A DNA stretch of 64,000 nt from VFKU01 sp964411925 (GTDB taxonomy: Bacteria > Hydrogenedentota > Hydrogenedentia > Hydrogenedentales > GCA-2746185): NCBI GenBank assembly GCA_964411925.1, contig CAYPNI010000004.1, positions 1 through 64,000 on the forward strand, read 5' to 3'. The notes beneath the pieces are model-generated. The model worked only from the letters and a program-made list of their open reading frames with translations, was not told where the DNA came from and made no database searches. The position numbers were made by a program, and so were the translations under genes. This document shows, piece after piece, positions 46,687 to 55,973 of the stretch. Each line of letters opens with the position of its first letter. Position 1 is the first letter of the stretch.

Positions 46687-49296
46687 CTACGCCGTTTTCG
46701 CCTTGCGTTTCGTGCCCTTGTCGGAGTCGTCCCTGTCCCCGCGCACCCGATCGCGCCAGCCCTGCCATGCCGCGACCACGGGCGAGGCGACGTAGATGGA
46801 CGAGTACGTGCCGACGATAATGCCGAGGATCAGCGCGAGCGAGAACGGCTTGAGTTCGTCGCCGCCGAAGAAGTACATGACGATGATGACGATCATCGTG
46901 GTGACCGAGGTGAGCAGGGTTCGGCTCAGGGTGCGGTTGATGCTGAGGTTTAGGCTCTCGATGAACGACAGCGTCCGGCCCCGCTGGTGCGCGAGGTCCT
47001 CGCGCACGCGGTCGAACACGACGATGGTGTCGTTCAAGGAATAGCCGATGATCGTGAGCAGCGCGGCGATGACGGGAATCGTGATTTGTTGTCCGAGCGC
47101 GGACATGATTCCGATTACTACGAGCAGGTCGTGGCCCGTCGCGACGACGGCCGCGAGTGCGTACTTCCACTCGAAGCGGAACGCAAGATACGCGATGATG
47201 AACAGCAACGCATAGAGAATCGCGTTGATGGCGTCGCCGCGGAGCTGCGCCCCGACGGCCGGCCCGACGGTCTCTACGGACAAGAGTTCGACCTGCTGAT
47301 CAAGCTCCACGGACGAGGGATTGGAACTCAGCGGCACCAAGGCGCGTTGCAGCCGGGTCGAAACCGGATCGCCCTCGAGTTGTTCCGATTCACCGACGCG
47401 GATGAGGAACGAGTTCGGGGCCCCTCCTTCGCTCATCTCGAAATGCTGCACCGTCGGCGCGGCGAACCCCGCGGAGATCAGCGTCTCGCGCACGGTCCCG
47501 TCGGTGATGGCATCCGTCGCTTCGATGCGGACCCGCGCGTTGGTCCCCGTGCGGAAATCGACGCCAAAGTTGTCGTTGCCACGGCCCACGAACACCGCGA
47601 TGCCCGCAATCGTAATCACGACGCTGAACGTTAGCGCGATGCGGCGCTTGCTCATGAACGCGACGCTGGGTTCGAGCGGGATGAGCTCGGTCATCGAGAA
47701 TCCGGAAACCAACTGCCGCTCGGCGATGAATTCCATCACCGCGCGGGAGAAAATCAACGCCGCAAACACGGTCGAGACGACGCCGATCGCGAGCGCGATG
47801 GCAAACCCCTGGATCGCGCCGGTGCCGAATTGCAGGAGCACGCCGGCGGCGATGAGCGTCGTGATGTTCGAGTCGAGAATTGCGGAGGCGGCGTTCTCGA
47901 ACCCGCCCTGGACGCAGTTCGCAATCGATTTGCCCAGCCGCTGCTCCTCGCGGATTCGTTCGTAGATGAGCACGTTCGAGTCCACGGCCATACCGATGGT
48001 GAGCACGAGGCCGGCGATGCCCGGGAGTGTCAACGTGATGTCGAAATAGGCGAACGCCGCCAGGATCGTGAGCGCATTGAACCCAAGCGAGAGCACCGCG
48101 ACCACGCCGGCGAGCCGGTACCACGCGATGACGGTGATGACGACGAGAATCAGGCCGATGACGGACGCGTAGACGCCTTTGTTCACCGCCTCCTGTCCGA
48201 TGGACGCGCCGACGATCGCCGCGTACTCCTCGCGCACGGGCACGGGCAGCGATCCCGAATTGAGGACGATCGCGAGGTCCTGCGCTTCTTCGGGCGTGAA
48301 ATTCCCGGTGATGTTGCCGGTCCCCGGTATTCGGCTGCGGATCGTCGGGGCGGACATGACATTGCCATCGACGACGATACCCATCTCACGGCCGATGTTC
48401 TGTTCGGTGAGTTCCGCGAACTGCGTGGACGCCTCGCCGGAAAACTCGAAGATGACCATCCAGTAGCCCGGCCGCTGGTCGTCGGGGCGCGCGTAGGCGG
48501 CGGTCAGCCCCTCGCCCGACATGCCCTCCGTCCGGTCCATGAGGTAGATCTCGAAGCGGTCCTCGTCCCAGGGTTTGGGCGCGGGACTGAAGGCCAGCGT
48601 AAGGTTGTCCGGAATCAATCCGGGCGTGTTCATCGCATCGTTGACGACACCGCGCACGAGCTCGATGTTTTCCCGCGCCACTCCGAAGGGCTCACCAGGG
48701 GTCTTCGGGCGTTCGAGAAAGGGGACGAATCCATTGCTGAACCGGGCGTCAATGGCGCGAAACACCCTGACGGTTTCGTCCGGCCCGGCGACCATGTGGA
48801 AGCCGAGGTGGGCGGTCTGGGTGATCACGTCCTTGGCGCGCTGGATGTCCTTCTGGCCGGGCAGCTGGATCTGGATCTGGTTTGTGCCCAGGGTCTGGAT
48901 GATGGGTTCTTTCGCTTCGAACTCGGTGATGCGATTGGTGACATTGAGCAGAACGATGTCCTGCACCTGCTCCTCGGTCAGGTTTCGCGGAGGCGCCTTC
49001 ATCTCCTCGGTCATCTCGAACCCGAGCACCATCAGCACGCCGCCCTGAAGATCCAGGCCGAGGTTGATCACCATGTCGCGGTTGAATTCGGACCACTTGC
49101 GGACGCTGTAGGCCGCCTTGTCGAACATGCCGGCGCCTTCGCGGCGCAGCTTGATCTCCTCGTCGCGCCACTTATCGAGCCGCGCCTGCTGCTCTTGCTC
49201 GCTCAGTCCGTACCAACCGATCGTCGGATAGACGTTGATCAGCGACAGGACCACCGCCGCGAGAATCAGCAAACTCCGCCCCAGATGCTTTGGCAT
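46687..49296 (-). CDS. secDF: SecD-SecF fusion protein translocase subunit
   Basis: 869 residues. SecD part (about 1-540): N-terminal helix, GLDLQGGVLMVLGFEM, periplasmic P1 domain with QIQLPGQKDIQRAK, and a 5-helix block with MAVDSNVLIYERIREE. SecF part (about 545-850): NFGVDFRTGTNARV and GYSLNDTIVVFDRVREDL. The fusion is one of the known arrangements; both parts are complete. It pulls proteins through SecYEG using the proton gradient. yajC lies 47 bases upstream and tgt before that, the usual order. Confidence 0.96.
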   Translation of the reverse strand: MPKHLGRSLLILAAVVLSLINVYPTIGWYGLSEQEQQARLDKWRDEEIKLRREGAGMFDKAAYSVRKWSEFNRDMVINLGLDLQGGVLMVLGFEMTEEMKAPPRNLTEEQVQDIVLLNVTNRITEFEAKEPIIQTLGTNQIQIQLPGQKDIQRAKDVITQTAHLGFHMVAGPDETVRVFRAIDARFSNGFVPFLERPKTPGEPFGVARENIELVRGVVNDAMNTPGLIPDNLTLAFSPAPKPWDEDRFEIYLMDRTEGMSGEGLTAAYARPDDQRPGYWMVIFEFSGEASTQFAELTEQNIGREMGIVVDGNVMSAPTIRSRIPGTGNITGNFTPEEAQDLAIVLNSGSLPVPVREEYAAIVGASIGQEAVNKGVYASVIGLILVVITVIAWYRLAGVVAVLSLGFNALTILAAFAYFDITLTLPGIAGLVLTIGMAVDSNVLIYERIREEQRLGKSIANCVQGGFENAASAILDSNITTLIAAGVLLQFGTGAIQGFAIALAIGVVSTVFAALIFSRAVMEFIAERQLVSGFSMTELIPLEPSVAFMSKRRIALTFSVVITIAGIAVFVGRGNDNFGVDFRTGTNARVRIEATDAITDGTVRETLISAGFAAPTVQHFEMSEGGAPNSFLIRVGESEQLEGDPVSTRLQRALVPLSSNPSSVELDQQVELLSVETVGPAVGAQLRGDAINAILYALLFIIAYLAFRFEWKYALAAVVATGHDLLVVIGIMSALGQQITIPVIAALLTIIGYSLNDTIVVFDRVREDLAHQRGRTLSFIESLNLSINRTLSRTLLTSVTTMIVIIVMYFFGGDELKPFSLALILGIIVGTYSSIYVASPVVAAWQGWRDRVRGDRDDSDKGTKRKAKTA

Positions 49297-49343
49297 GTAC
49301 CGCTCCGTGTCTGAAACGCCGGACCGCCCCGGCCGGCCCCAAT

Positions 49344-49712
49344 CTATTTCTTGTTGTCCTGCGCCGCTGCGCCTGCGTCGTCCTTGGCCACTTGCGCCAC
49401 GGAACTGCGCATGAACTCGATCTTCGTCACCGGCTCATCGCTGACCTTGAGCACGACCGTCTTGTCGTTTACGCCGACGACGATACCGCAGATGCCGCCC
49501 GTCGTGACCACTTTGTCGCCCTTGGCGATCGAATTGAGCATTTCGCGCCGCTCTTTCTCACGTTTCTGGTTCGGGCGAATCATCAGAAAGTACATCACCG
49601 CGAACATGAGAATGAGAAACGGGAAGAAGCTGCCGGGGAACAATCCGGGTGGCGTGGCCGTGCCATCGGCGGGAGCGTTCTCCTGCGCATATACAACCGT
49701 CTCATTCCACAC
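49344..49712 (-). CDS. yajC: Preprotein translocase subunit YajC
   Basis: 122 residues from GTG 49712, with GAGGAGG about ten bases upstream; longer starts would run into tgt in another frame without RBS. One membrane helix (FFPFLILMFAVMYFLMIRPN) then the cytoplasmic beta domain MLNSIAKGDKVVTTGGICG typical of YajC. Associates with SecDF. Start overlaps the end of tgt by 11 bases. Confidence 0.93.
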   Translation of the reverse strand: MWNETVVYAQENAPADGTATPPGLFPGSFFPFLILMFAVMYFLMIRPNQKREKERREMLNSIAKGDKVVTTGGICGIVVGVNDKTVVLKVSDEPVTKIEFMRSSVAQVAKDDAGAAAQDNKK

Positions 49713-50868
49713 GAATACCTGCCTCCTCTTGGCAATCGCCCTCGGGGTCCCGGCTGGGCGTACCGCGGTACGCGGCGAGAAAGGTGCGCTTGAAATCGGC
49801 GAAGCAGCCGTCAAGGATTGCACGACGGCATTTGGACGCCAAGTCTAACATAAAGAATAGGTTGTGTAAAGTATTGAGCCGCATCGACAGGATCTCGCCC
49901 GCGCGGAAAAGATGGTGCAAGTACGCGGGCGAGTAGTCGCGCGAAACGGGCGACGGCGATGCCGGATCGAGCGGGCCGAATTCGTCGCGGAACTTCGCGT
50001 TCTTGATGTTCACCTTGCCCTGCGACGTAAACAGGGTGCCGTTGCGCGCGTTGCGCGTGGGCATCACGCAATCGAACATATCGACGCCGCGCGCGATCGC
50101 CTCGACGAAGTCGTCCGGCGGCCCGACGCCCATCAGATAGCGCGGCGAGGTCTGCGGCAGGCGGGGCGTGACCCAATCCACGGCGCGCATCATGTCGCCT
50201 TTCTCTTCCCCCACACTCACGCCGCCAATCGCGTATCCGGGAAATCCGATCTCGACGGTGCGTTCGGCGCTCTCGATGCGCAACTCCTCGAAGATGCTGC
50301 CCTGCACGATGCCGAACAACGCCTGCGTGCCGTCATCGTTCGCCTGCCACTGCCGTTTGCAGCGCTCCGCCCAGCGCAGCGTCATGTTCATCGAGCGGGC
50401 CGCGTCGTCGCGCTCGACGGGGTAACGCGTACATTCGTCAAAACACATGATCACGTCCGCGCCGATGGTCCGCTGGACGTCGATCGCGCGTTCGGGTGTC
50501 ATGAAATGCCGCGATCCGTCGAGGTGGCTCTGAAACTCCACGCCGTCCTCCGTCACTTTGTTCATCGCGGCGAGGCTGAACACCTGGAACCCGCCGGAGT
50601 CGGTCAGGATCGGCCGGTCCCAGCGCATGAACCGGTGTAGTCCGCCCGCACGCTCGATGACCTCCATCCCTGGGCGAAGAAAGAGGTGGTACGCGTTCGA
50701 CAGGATGATCTGCGCGTGAATCGCGTCGAGATCTTCAACGCTGAGCGCTTTCACGGTCGCTTGCGTCCCGACGGGCATGAAGACGGGCGTCAGCACCTCG
50801 CCGTGGGGGAAAACCAGCCGGCCCGCGCGCGCCCCGGTGGGGTCGGTCGCTTCGAGGATGAACTTCAT
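49702..50868 (-). CDS. tgt: tRNA-guanine transglycosylase with zinc-site cysteines replaced by serine
   Basis: 388 residues. Catalytic motifs are intact: ILTDSGGFQVFSL (proton acceptor Asp) and GVDMFDCVMPTRNARNG (nucleophilic Asp). It exchanges guanine 34 of tRNAs for preQ1 in queuosine synthesis. The C-terminal zinc site normally reads DPxCxCxxC; here it reads DPASPSPVS, with TCG serine codons at 49957-49959, 49951-49953 and 49942-49944. The later His in RLNTLHNL is kept. The surrounding sequence (SRDYSPAYLHHLFRAGEIL) aligns normally, so this is substitution and not frameshift. Normal length and genomic context (tgt-yajC-secDF) suggest an active protein. Confidence 0.95.
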   Translation of the reverse strand: MKFILEATDPTGARAGRLVFPHGEVLTPVFMPVGTQATVKALSVEDLDAIHAQIILSNAYHLFLRPGMEVIERAGGLHRFMRWDRPILTDSGGFQVFSLAAMNKVTEDGVEFQSHLDGSRHFMTPERAIDVQRTIGADVIMCFDECTRYPVERDDAARSMNMTLRWAERCKRQWQANDDGTQALFGIVQGSIFEELRIESAERTVEIGFPGYAIGGVSVGEEKGDMMRAVDWVTPRLPQTSPRYLMGVGPPDDFVEAIARGVDMFDCVMPTRNARNGTLFTSQGKVNIKNAKFRDEFGPLDPASPSPVSRDYSPAYLHHLFRAGEILSMRLNTLHNLFFMLDLASKCRRAILDGCFADFKRTFLAAYRGTPSRDPEGDCQEEAGIRVE

Positions 50869-50968
50869 CGAGAAGACTGACGCCCCCGGTTCTCTTCAAT
50901 ACGGGCGCACAGGGAAGTCAAATATAGACTACTTATCATTTTACTCATTAAGATTGAATTTATGGCAT

Positions 50969-51080
50969 TTGCACAACTTGAAATTCGGTGGTACACTGAG
51001 GTTGGTCAACGCCGAATGTGGCGTTTCTCCTTCCGCGGGGGCCCGGGGCAACCTCAGTCCCGGGTCCCTAACTTTTTACA
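50969..51080 (+). ncRNA. Candidate small RNA with promoter and terminator
   Basis: In the 249-bp gap between tgt and mnmE, both on the minus strand, the + strand has -35 TTGCAC (50969-50974), 17-bp spacer, -10 TACACT (50992-50997), then stem AACGCC / GGCGTT (51008-51025). A 12-bp terminator stem follows (51037-51048 with 51058-51069, three G-T pairs) with TAACTTTTT. GAGGTTG (50998-51004) could pair with CAACCTC in the terminator loop, giving an alternative fold if transcription begins early enough. No gene follows on this strand, so it would be a free RNA of about 75 nt. Alternatively the hairpin is only a spacer between operons. The AT-rich 50900-50980 stretch should also hold the tgt promoter. 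Confidence 0.35.
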
Positions 51081-51117
51081 TCTAACCTAAATCGCCGCGG
51101 GCACTTATACCCGGGCC

Positions 51118-52497
51118 TCATTTGCCGATGCAAAACGAGGCGAAGACGCGATCCAGGATGTCGTCGGGCGTCGTTTCGCCAGTAATCTCTCCCAGGGCGT
51201 CCAACGCCTCCGCGAGGTCCAACCCGAGAAACTCAGGCGACCGGCCGAATTCCGCCCCTATTTTACGGACCGAATCCAACGCCCGGCGCAGACTGTCCTT
51301 CTGGTGGAGACGGGTCACCAGCGCCTGATCCGGCGCGACGGCCGCCCCTCCCCTCAATCGGTCCGCGAGGGCGCGTTCCAGCCCCGGCAGCCCCTCGCCG
51401 GTCTTCGCGGATACGCGGCATACGGGCGACGAGGCCAGCTCTGGAACGGGCATCTCGCGACCGTTCGCGGCGTCGATCTTGTTAACGACGAGGATGCTCT
51501 CGAGTCCTCGTCCGGCCAGCTCGGCCGCGAGCTTCCGGTCGGCGTCCACGATACCTTCCACGGCGTCCACGACAAAGAGGACGATCGCGGACTCGCCGAC
51601 CGCGCGCCGGGCGGTCTCGACGCCGATGCGCTCGACCTCGTCATTCGCCTCGCGGATTCCGGCCATGTCAAGCAACCGGATCGGCATGCCTTCGACGGCG
51701 ATCATTTCGTGCAACACGTCGCGCGTGGTGCCGGCGTGCGGCGTGACGATGGCGCGCGCGTCGCGCAACAGCGCGTTGAACAGGCTGGATTTGCCGACGT
51801 TGGGCCGGCCGGCGATCGCCACCGCCGCGCCTTCGCGCAGGATGCGTCCTGCGTCTGCCGTTTCGAGGAGCCGTTCGATACGGCCGCGCGCGGACGCGAT
51901 CGCGTCCCGCAGTTCGGGTGCGACTTCACCCGGCACGTCCTGATCCGGAAAATCGATCGCCGCCTCGACGTGGGCACGCGCGATTGCGAGCGCGTCGCGG
52001 ATCGCGTGGATCTCGCGCGAGAGCGTTCCGCTCGCGGCGGAGGCCGCGGCGGCGAGCGATGCACGGCCGTGCGCGCGGATGCGATCGATGACGGCCTCGG
52101 CCTGTACGAGATCGATTCTGCCGTTCAGAAACGCGCGCCGCGTGAACTCCCCGGGACCGGCCAGCCGCGCGCCCGCCCGCATCACGGCTTCCAGCACCGC
52201 GTGCAGCGGCGCGGCGCCCCCGTGGCAATTGACTTCGACCACGTCCTCGCGTGTGTAGCTGTGCGGGGCACGCATCACGTGCAGCAGGACTTCGTCCAGG
52301 ACGGCGCCATTCTCCCGGATCTCGCCGTAGAACACGCGCCGCGAACGGTCCGCGGGCGTGCGCCCACGCGCGGAGAAAAAAAGCCGCCCCACGATGGGGA
52401 CGGCTTCGGGACCGCTAATTCGGACGATGCCGATGCCGCCTTCGCCCGGCGGCGTGGCGATTGCCGCGATGGTGTCCTCAGCGCTCGTCGGACTCAC
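51118..52497 (-). CDS. mnmE: tRNA modification GTPase MnmE
   Basis: 459 residues. The N-terminal folate-binding domain begins DTIAAIATPPGEGGIGIVRI. The G domain (about 220-380) has G1 GRPNVGKSS, G3 DMAG in LDMAGIREANDEVE (the usual DTAG with Thr to Met) and G4 NKID. The C-terminus ends FCIGK, the conserved terminal Cys motif. With MnmG it makes the 5-carboxymethylaminomethyl group on U34 of tRNAs. It is the last gene of the rpmH-rnpA-yidD-yidC-jag-mnmE group; its start overlaps jag by 20 bases. Confidence 0.96.
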   Translation of the reverse strand: MSPTSAEDTIAAIATPPGEGGIGIVRISGPEAVPIVGRLFFSARGRTPADRSRRVFYGEIRENGAVLDEVLLHVMRAPHSYTREDVVEVNCHGGAAPLHAVLEAVMRAGARLAGPGEFTRRAFLNGRIDLVQAEAVIDRIRAHGRASLAAAASAASGTLSREIHAIRDALAIARAHVEAAIDFPDQDVPGEVAPELRDAIASARGRIERLLETADAGRILREGAAVAIAGRPNVGKSSLFNALLRDARAIVTPHAGTTRDVLHEMIAVEGMPIRLLDMAGIREANDEVERIGVETARRAVGESAIVLFVVDAVEGIVDADRKLAAELAGRGLESILVVNKIDAANGREMPVPELASSPVCRVSAKTGEGLPGLERALADRLRGGAAVAPDQALVTRLHQKDSLRRALDSVRKIGAEFGRSPEFLGLDLAEALDALGEITGETTPDDILDRVFASFCIGK

Positions 52498-53806
52498 CGC
52501 CCGCGTTGTCCGCTGTGACCGATTCCTCGACGGCCTCAGGCTCGTCGTAGCGTTTGAAATCGGGATCGTTATCGTACTCGTCCGCCGGAATGTCTTCGTC
52601 GGCGTCGTCGAACTGCTCGACCGGCTTGCCGGGCTTTTCCGCGTCTTCCGCGGGCGCGATCACGACGCGCCGGTGCAGGCTAGAACCCAGGCTGAACGTG
52701 CGCACGTCCGGGTCCTTTTCGAGCGCAAGATGGACGATGCGGCGCTCCTGCGGATCGAGCGGCTTGAGGCGCAGTGCGCGGCCTGACGCCTTGACCTTTT
52801 CGGCCATGGCGCGGGCCATTTCCTCGATCTGTTCCTTGCGGCGCTTGCGGTATCCCTCGATGTCGATGAGGATGCGATCGACGGTGTCTTTCTCGTCGCC
52901 ACTGACGAATATCCGGTTGATCAGGAACTGGAGCGACTCGAGGTTTTTGCCCTTGCGGCCGATGAGCATGCCGCCGTGTTCCGTGCTCACTTCGAGCACG
53001 ATGTTGTCGTCTTCATTGAGCACGCTGGACACGCTGCCGGCCATGTCCATCTTCCCGAGGATTTCCTCGAGCAGCGCCGCGGCGGACTTGCCCAGCGCCT
53101 CGGCGGCTTCACGGTCGATCGGTTGCGTGCGTTCCTTGCGTGGCTTGGGCCGGGACGGCTGCTCGGATGGCTGTTGCCGGCGGCCGTGTTGGCGCTGGGG
53201 CCGCTGCGACCGCGAAGAATCGCCGCGGTTCCCCCCGCGCCCGTCGCGACCCTCCTGCCGATCGCGTCCTTCGCGGCCCTCACCGCGCGGCGGCCTGCGG
53301 TCGCGGTCACCGCCCCGCTGGGGACGGCGATCGCCGCCGCCCGGCCTGCCGCCGCCTCCGCCCTGGCGGTTGCCCTCCCGGTTCGGACGGCCCCGATCTC
53401 CCCGTTCGCCGCCGGCGGCCGCGCCGCGCGACATCGGCTGCGGTCCGCGAACCAAGTGCGGCTTGGGGCGCTGGTCCTGCATGCCGCCCTGGCCGCCCCG
53501 CGGCTGTCCGCCGCGTCCGCGCGGGCCGCGCCGGCGGGTCTGCACGCGATTGCGCTGTTGCTGGTGCGTCGGCGGGCCGTCGATCCGGTTGCCGATGTTG
53601 TCGTCGATGAAATCATCGTCGCTGCCGGCGGACAGGTGCGGCGCCTTCACGCGAACGTGCACGTCGCGCTGGCCGATGCCCAAAAAGCCGGTGCTGCCTT
53701 CGTCGATGATCTCGATTTCGACCTCGTCCAGCTCGCAGTGGAGCTGATCGAGCGCCATCTGGATGGCTTCCTTGCGGGTCTTGGCGGTGGTCTCCACGAT
53801 CTTCAT
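52478..53806 (-). CDS. jag: RNA-binding protein Jag/KhpB with RG-rich linker
   Basis: 442 residues from ATG 53806 (GGAGGC about ten bases upstream). The N-terminal Jag domain (MKIVETTAKTRKEAIQMAL, about 1-60) is followed by a 170-residue disordered linker of repeated RG, RGG and RPQR motifs (about 80-240). The KH domain (about 255-340) has GGMLIGRKGKNLESLQFLIN, and the R3H domain (about 345-405) has RIVHLALEKDPDVRTFS. The tail is very acidic. Typical Jag is about 200-350 aa; the RG-rich linker is unusually long and recalls eukaryotic RGG-type RNA-binding regions. It probably acts in RNA metabolism and membrane or envelope growth. Confidence 0.93.
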   Translation of the reverse strand: MKIVETTAKTRKEAIQMALDQLHCELDEVEIEIIDEGSTGFLGIGQRDVHVRVKAPHLSAGSDDDFIDDNIGNRIDGPPTHQQQRNRVQTRRRGPRGRGGQPRGGQGGMQDQRPKPHLVRGPQPMSRGAAAGGERGDRGRPNREGNRQGGGGGRPGGGDRRPQRGGDRDRRPPRGEGREGRDRQEGRDGRGGNRGDSSRSQRPQRQHGRRQQPSEQPSRPKPRKERTQPIDREAAEALGKSAAALLEEILGKMDMAGSVSSVLNEDDNIVLEVSTEHGGMLIGRKGKNLESLQFLINRIFVSGDEKDTVDRILIDIEGYRKRRKEQIEEMARAMAEKVKASGRALRLKPLDPQERRIVHLALEKDPDVRTFSLGSSLHRRVVIAPAEDAEKPGKPVEQFDDADEDIPADEYDNDPDFKRYDEPEAVEESVTADNAGGESDER

Positions 53807-53928
53807 TTCACTTCGTGCCTCCTGTGGCCCCACGTGTGAGTTGGGGCGCGTTGCGGCCGACGATGCCGTTGCCGCGTCCGGGAGCGCCTGGGAATTCAGC
53901 GCGCGAACGGATGTCGCAGCTGGGGCAT

Positions 53929-55902
53929 CTATTTCCGTTTGAATCGTTTTCGATCGGCCTTGGCCATTTCCTTTTTGCGCTGTTGGGCGCGGTCATAAAA
54001 ATGCTGCGGTTTCTTCCGGCGCGGGACCGAAACCGCGGACTTCACGGGCCTGTTGTTTCCGTCGGACGCTGTTGCCTCCGTGGCCGGCTGGGGCGTATGG
54101 GTGACCGGCGCACCGCCGATGTCGGTGGCGCGGACGAGCTGGTTTTGCAGGATGCCGAGCAGCGTGCTGACCAGGATGTATAGATTCAACCCGGCGGAGA
54201 ACGAATACGAGAACGACATGAAGATGATGGGCATCAGATTCATCATCATTTTCTGTTGCGGATTCTGCATCGGGCCCGTGGTCGGCGTCAGCCGGAAACT
54301 GAGCACCATGGCGACCGCCGCGAGAATCGGCAGCAGGTTGATGTGCGAGAGGAACCCGCCGATGAACGGAACACTCTCCATGAACGGCAATTCGAGAAAA
54401 CGATCCGGCAGCGACAAATCGTCAATCCACAAGAACTTCGCGCCGCGCAGCTCGAACGCATTCCACAACATCCGGTAGAGGGCGATGAACACCGGCATCT
54501 GCAGGAAGATCGGAAAACATCCCGCGAGCGGATTGATCTTCCGGTCGCGGTAGAACGCCATCATCGCCTTGTTGAGTTCTTGCGGGTCGTCGGGATACTT
54601 CTCCTTGAGCGCCTGCATCTCCGGCGCGAGCGCCTGCATCTGCTTCATGCTGCGAATCTGTTTGAGCATGAGCGGGAACATCACCATGCGCACGAGGACG
54701 GTGAGCAGGATGATGGCGATGCCGTAGCTCGGGATGTAGCCGTGCCACCAGTTCAGGTTGCGCAACAGCAGCTTGGCGAACCAGTCCATCGCGTTGCTGA
54801 CGGTCTCGCCGAACCAGCCGCCCGGCCCGAAGAACCGCAGCGAGGTCACGAGCGTCGGCCAGGCATCGCGCAGCGAATCGAGGTGCATGGGTCCGAGATA
54901 GAGCCGGTAGTTCGCGACGTGGCGCGCGCCGGGCAGGACATCGAAGGCGGGCTCGTACAGGCCGAACCGGAACGCGTGCTCATCCCCGCGCACCCAGCCA
55001 TCGGCAATCGCGCCTTCGCCCTCGGGTTTGAGCGCGGCGAGGAAGTACTTGCTCTTGTAACCGATCCAGCCGATGCCCGGCACGCGTTTGTCTTCGGGCG
55101 CGCCGTTCCGGTGCGGGAGTTCCTTCGGCTTGAACACAGCGGTCTCGTCCGACTTGCGCCAGACGAAGTTCGGCGGAAACGTCGTGCCTTCGTTTTGCAC
55201 GACCATGCTCGGGGCCCAGTTGAGAATGTACGCCGGCACCAGATCGAGCCCGAACGCGCGAGCCGATTGTTCCTGGTTCTGGTAGTCGACGGTGACGTCT
55301 ACGACATGCCGGTCTTCGCTCAGCCGGAACCGCTTGCGGATCAGTGCCGCACCAGGTAGTTCAAGCGAAAACTGAACGCCGCGGCCGTCCGGATCCGCCG
55401 CCGCCTCGAACCGGCGGTAGTCCAGCTCGTCCCCGATTCGCTGGTCCGAAAACCTCAATCCCAGGGGATAAATCGCCTCGACATCTGAAATCGCTTCGTC
55501 GGGTTGCGGCACGAGCTGGATCGAATCGACGCCGTTTTCGCCGAGGATGACATCGGCGCGCTTGAGGCGCCCGCCAATGCGCGTAAACACGAGGCGGAGA
55601 TCGCTGTCCTGAATCGTGACCTCGTCCGCGGCCGGATCGGTCTGATCGGGCACGGCGGGAAGCGTCAAGCCGCCCGGCTCGGCCGCTTCGCTCGAGGCCG
55701 GGGCCGTGCGAACGACGTCCGGCGCGCCGGCGACGGGCGCGGGCGAAGGCGTCGAAGCCGTCTGCTCGGGTTGCGGACGCGGCTGATCACTCGGCTTGGG
55801 CACGAAAAACGTGAACCACACCCAGACCAGGCCCATCATGACGATGAGCGCGACCATCTGGCGCCGCATCATCTCGCTGTCGCGATTCGGATCTTCCAGC
55901 AT
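53929..55902 (-). CDS. yidC: Membrane protein insertase YidC
   Basis: 657 residues. An N-terminal helix (VALIVMMGLVWVWFTFFV) is followed by a linker rich in Pro and Ala and the periplasmic P1 domain (about 90-365). The conserved 5-helix insertase region (about 370-600) includes NWWHGYIPSYGIAIILLTVL with the groove region and MKQMQALAPEMQALKEKY, PLAGCFPIFLQMPVFIALY. The tail is basic (RRKKPQHFYDRAQQRKKEM), as seen in bacteria lacking a second YidC. Inserts membrane proteins alone or with SecYEG. Gap of 71 bases to yidD. Confidence 0.96.
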   Translation of the reverse strand: MLEDPNRDSEMMRRQMVALIVMMGLVWVWFTFFVPKPSDQPRPQPEQTASTPSPAPVAGAPDVVRTAPASSEAAEPGGLTLPAVPDQTDPAADEVTIQDSDLRLVFTRIGGRLKRADVILGENGVDSIQLVPQPDEAISDVEAIYPLGLRFSDQRIGDELDYRRFEAAADPDGRGVQFSLELPGAALIRKRFRLSEDRHVVDVTVDYQNQEQSARAFGLDLVPAYILNWAPSMVVQNEGTTFPPNFVWRKSDETAVFKPKELPHRNGAPEDKRVPGIGWIGYKSKYFLAALKPEGEGAIADGWVRGDEHAFRFGLYEPAFDVLPGARHVANYRLYLGPMHLDSLRDAWPTLVTSLRFFGPGGWFGETVSNAMDWFAKLLLRNLNWWHGYIPSYGIAIILLTVLVRMVMFPLMLKQIRSMKQMQALAPEMQALKEKYPDDPQELNKAMMAFYRDRKINPLAGCFPIFLQMPVFIALYRMLWNAFELRGAKFLWIDDLSLPDRFLELPFMESVPFIGGFLSHINLLPILAAVAMVLSFRLTPTTGPMQNPQQKMMMNLMPIIFMSFSYSFSAGLNLYILVSTLLGILQNQLVRATDIGGAPVTHTPQPATEATASDGNNRPVKSAVSVPRRKKPQHFYDRAQQRKKEMAKADRKRFKRK

Positions 55903-55973
55903 GAAACCACTGGCCGCACAAACGGCGGCGCGTTACTCCGTCATGGCAGTCGGCGTCGGGCGGCGGCGCGGAT

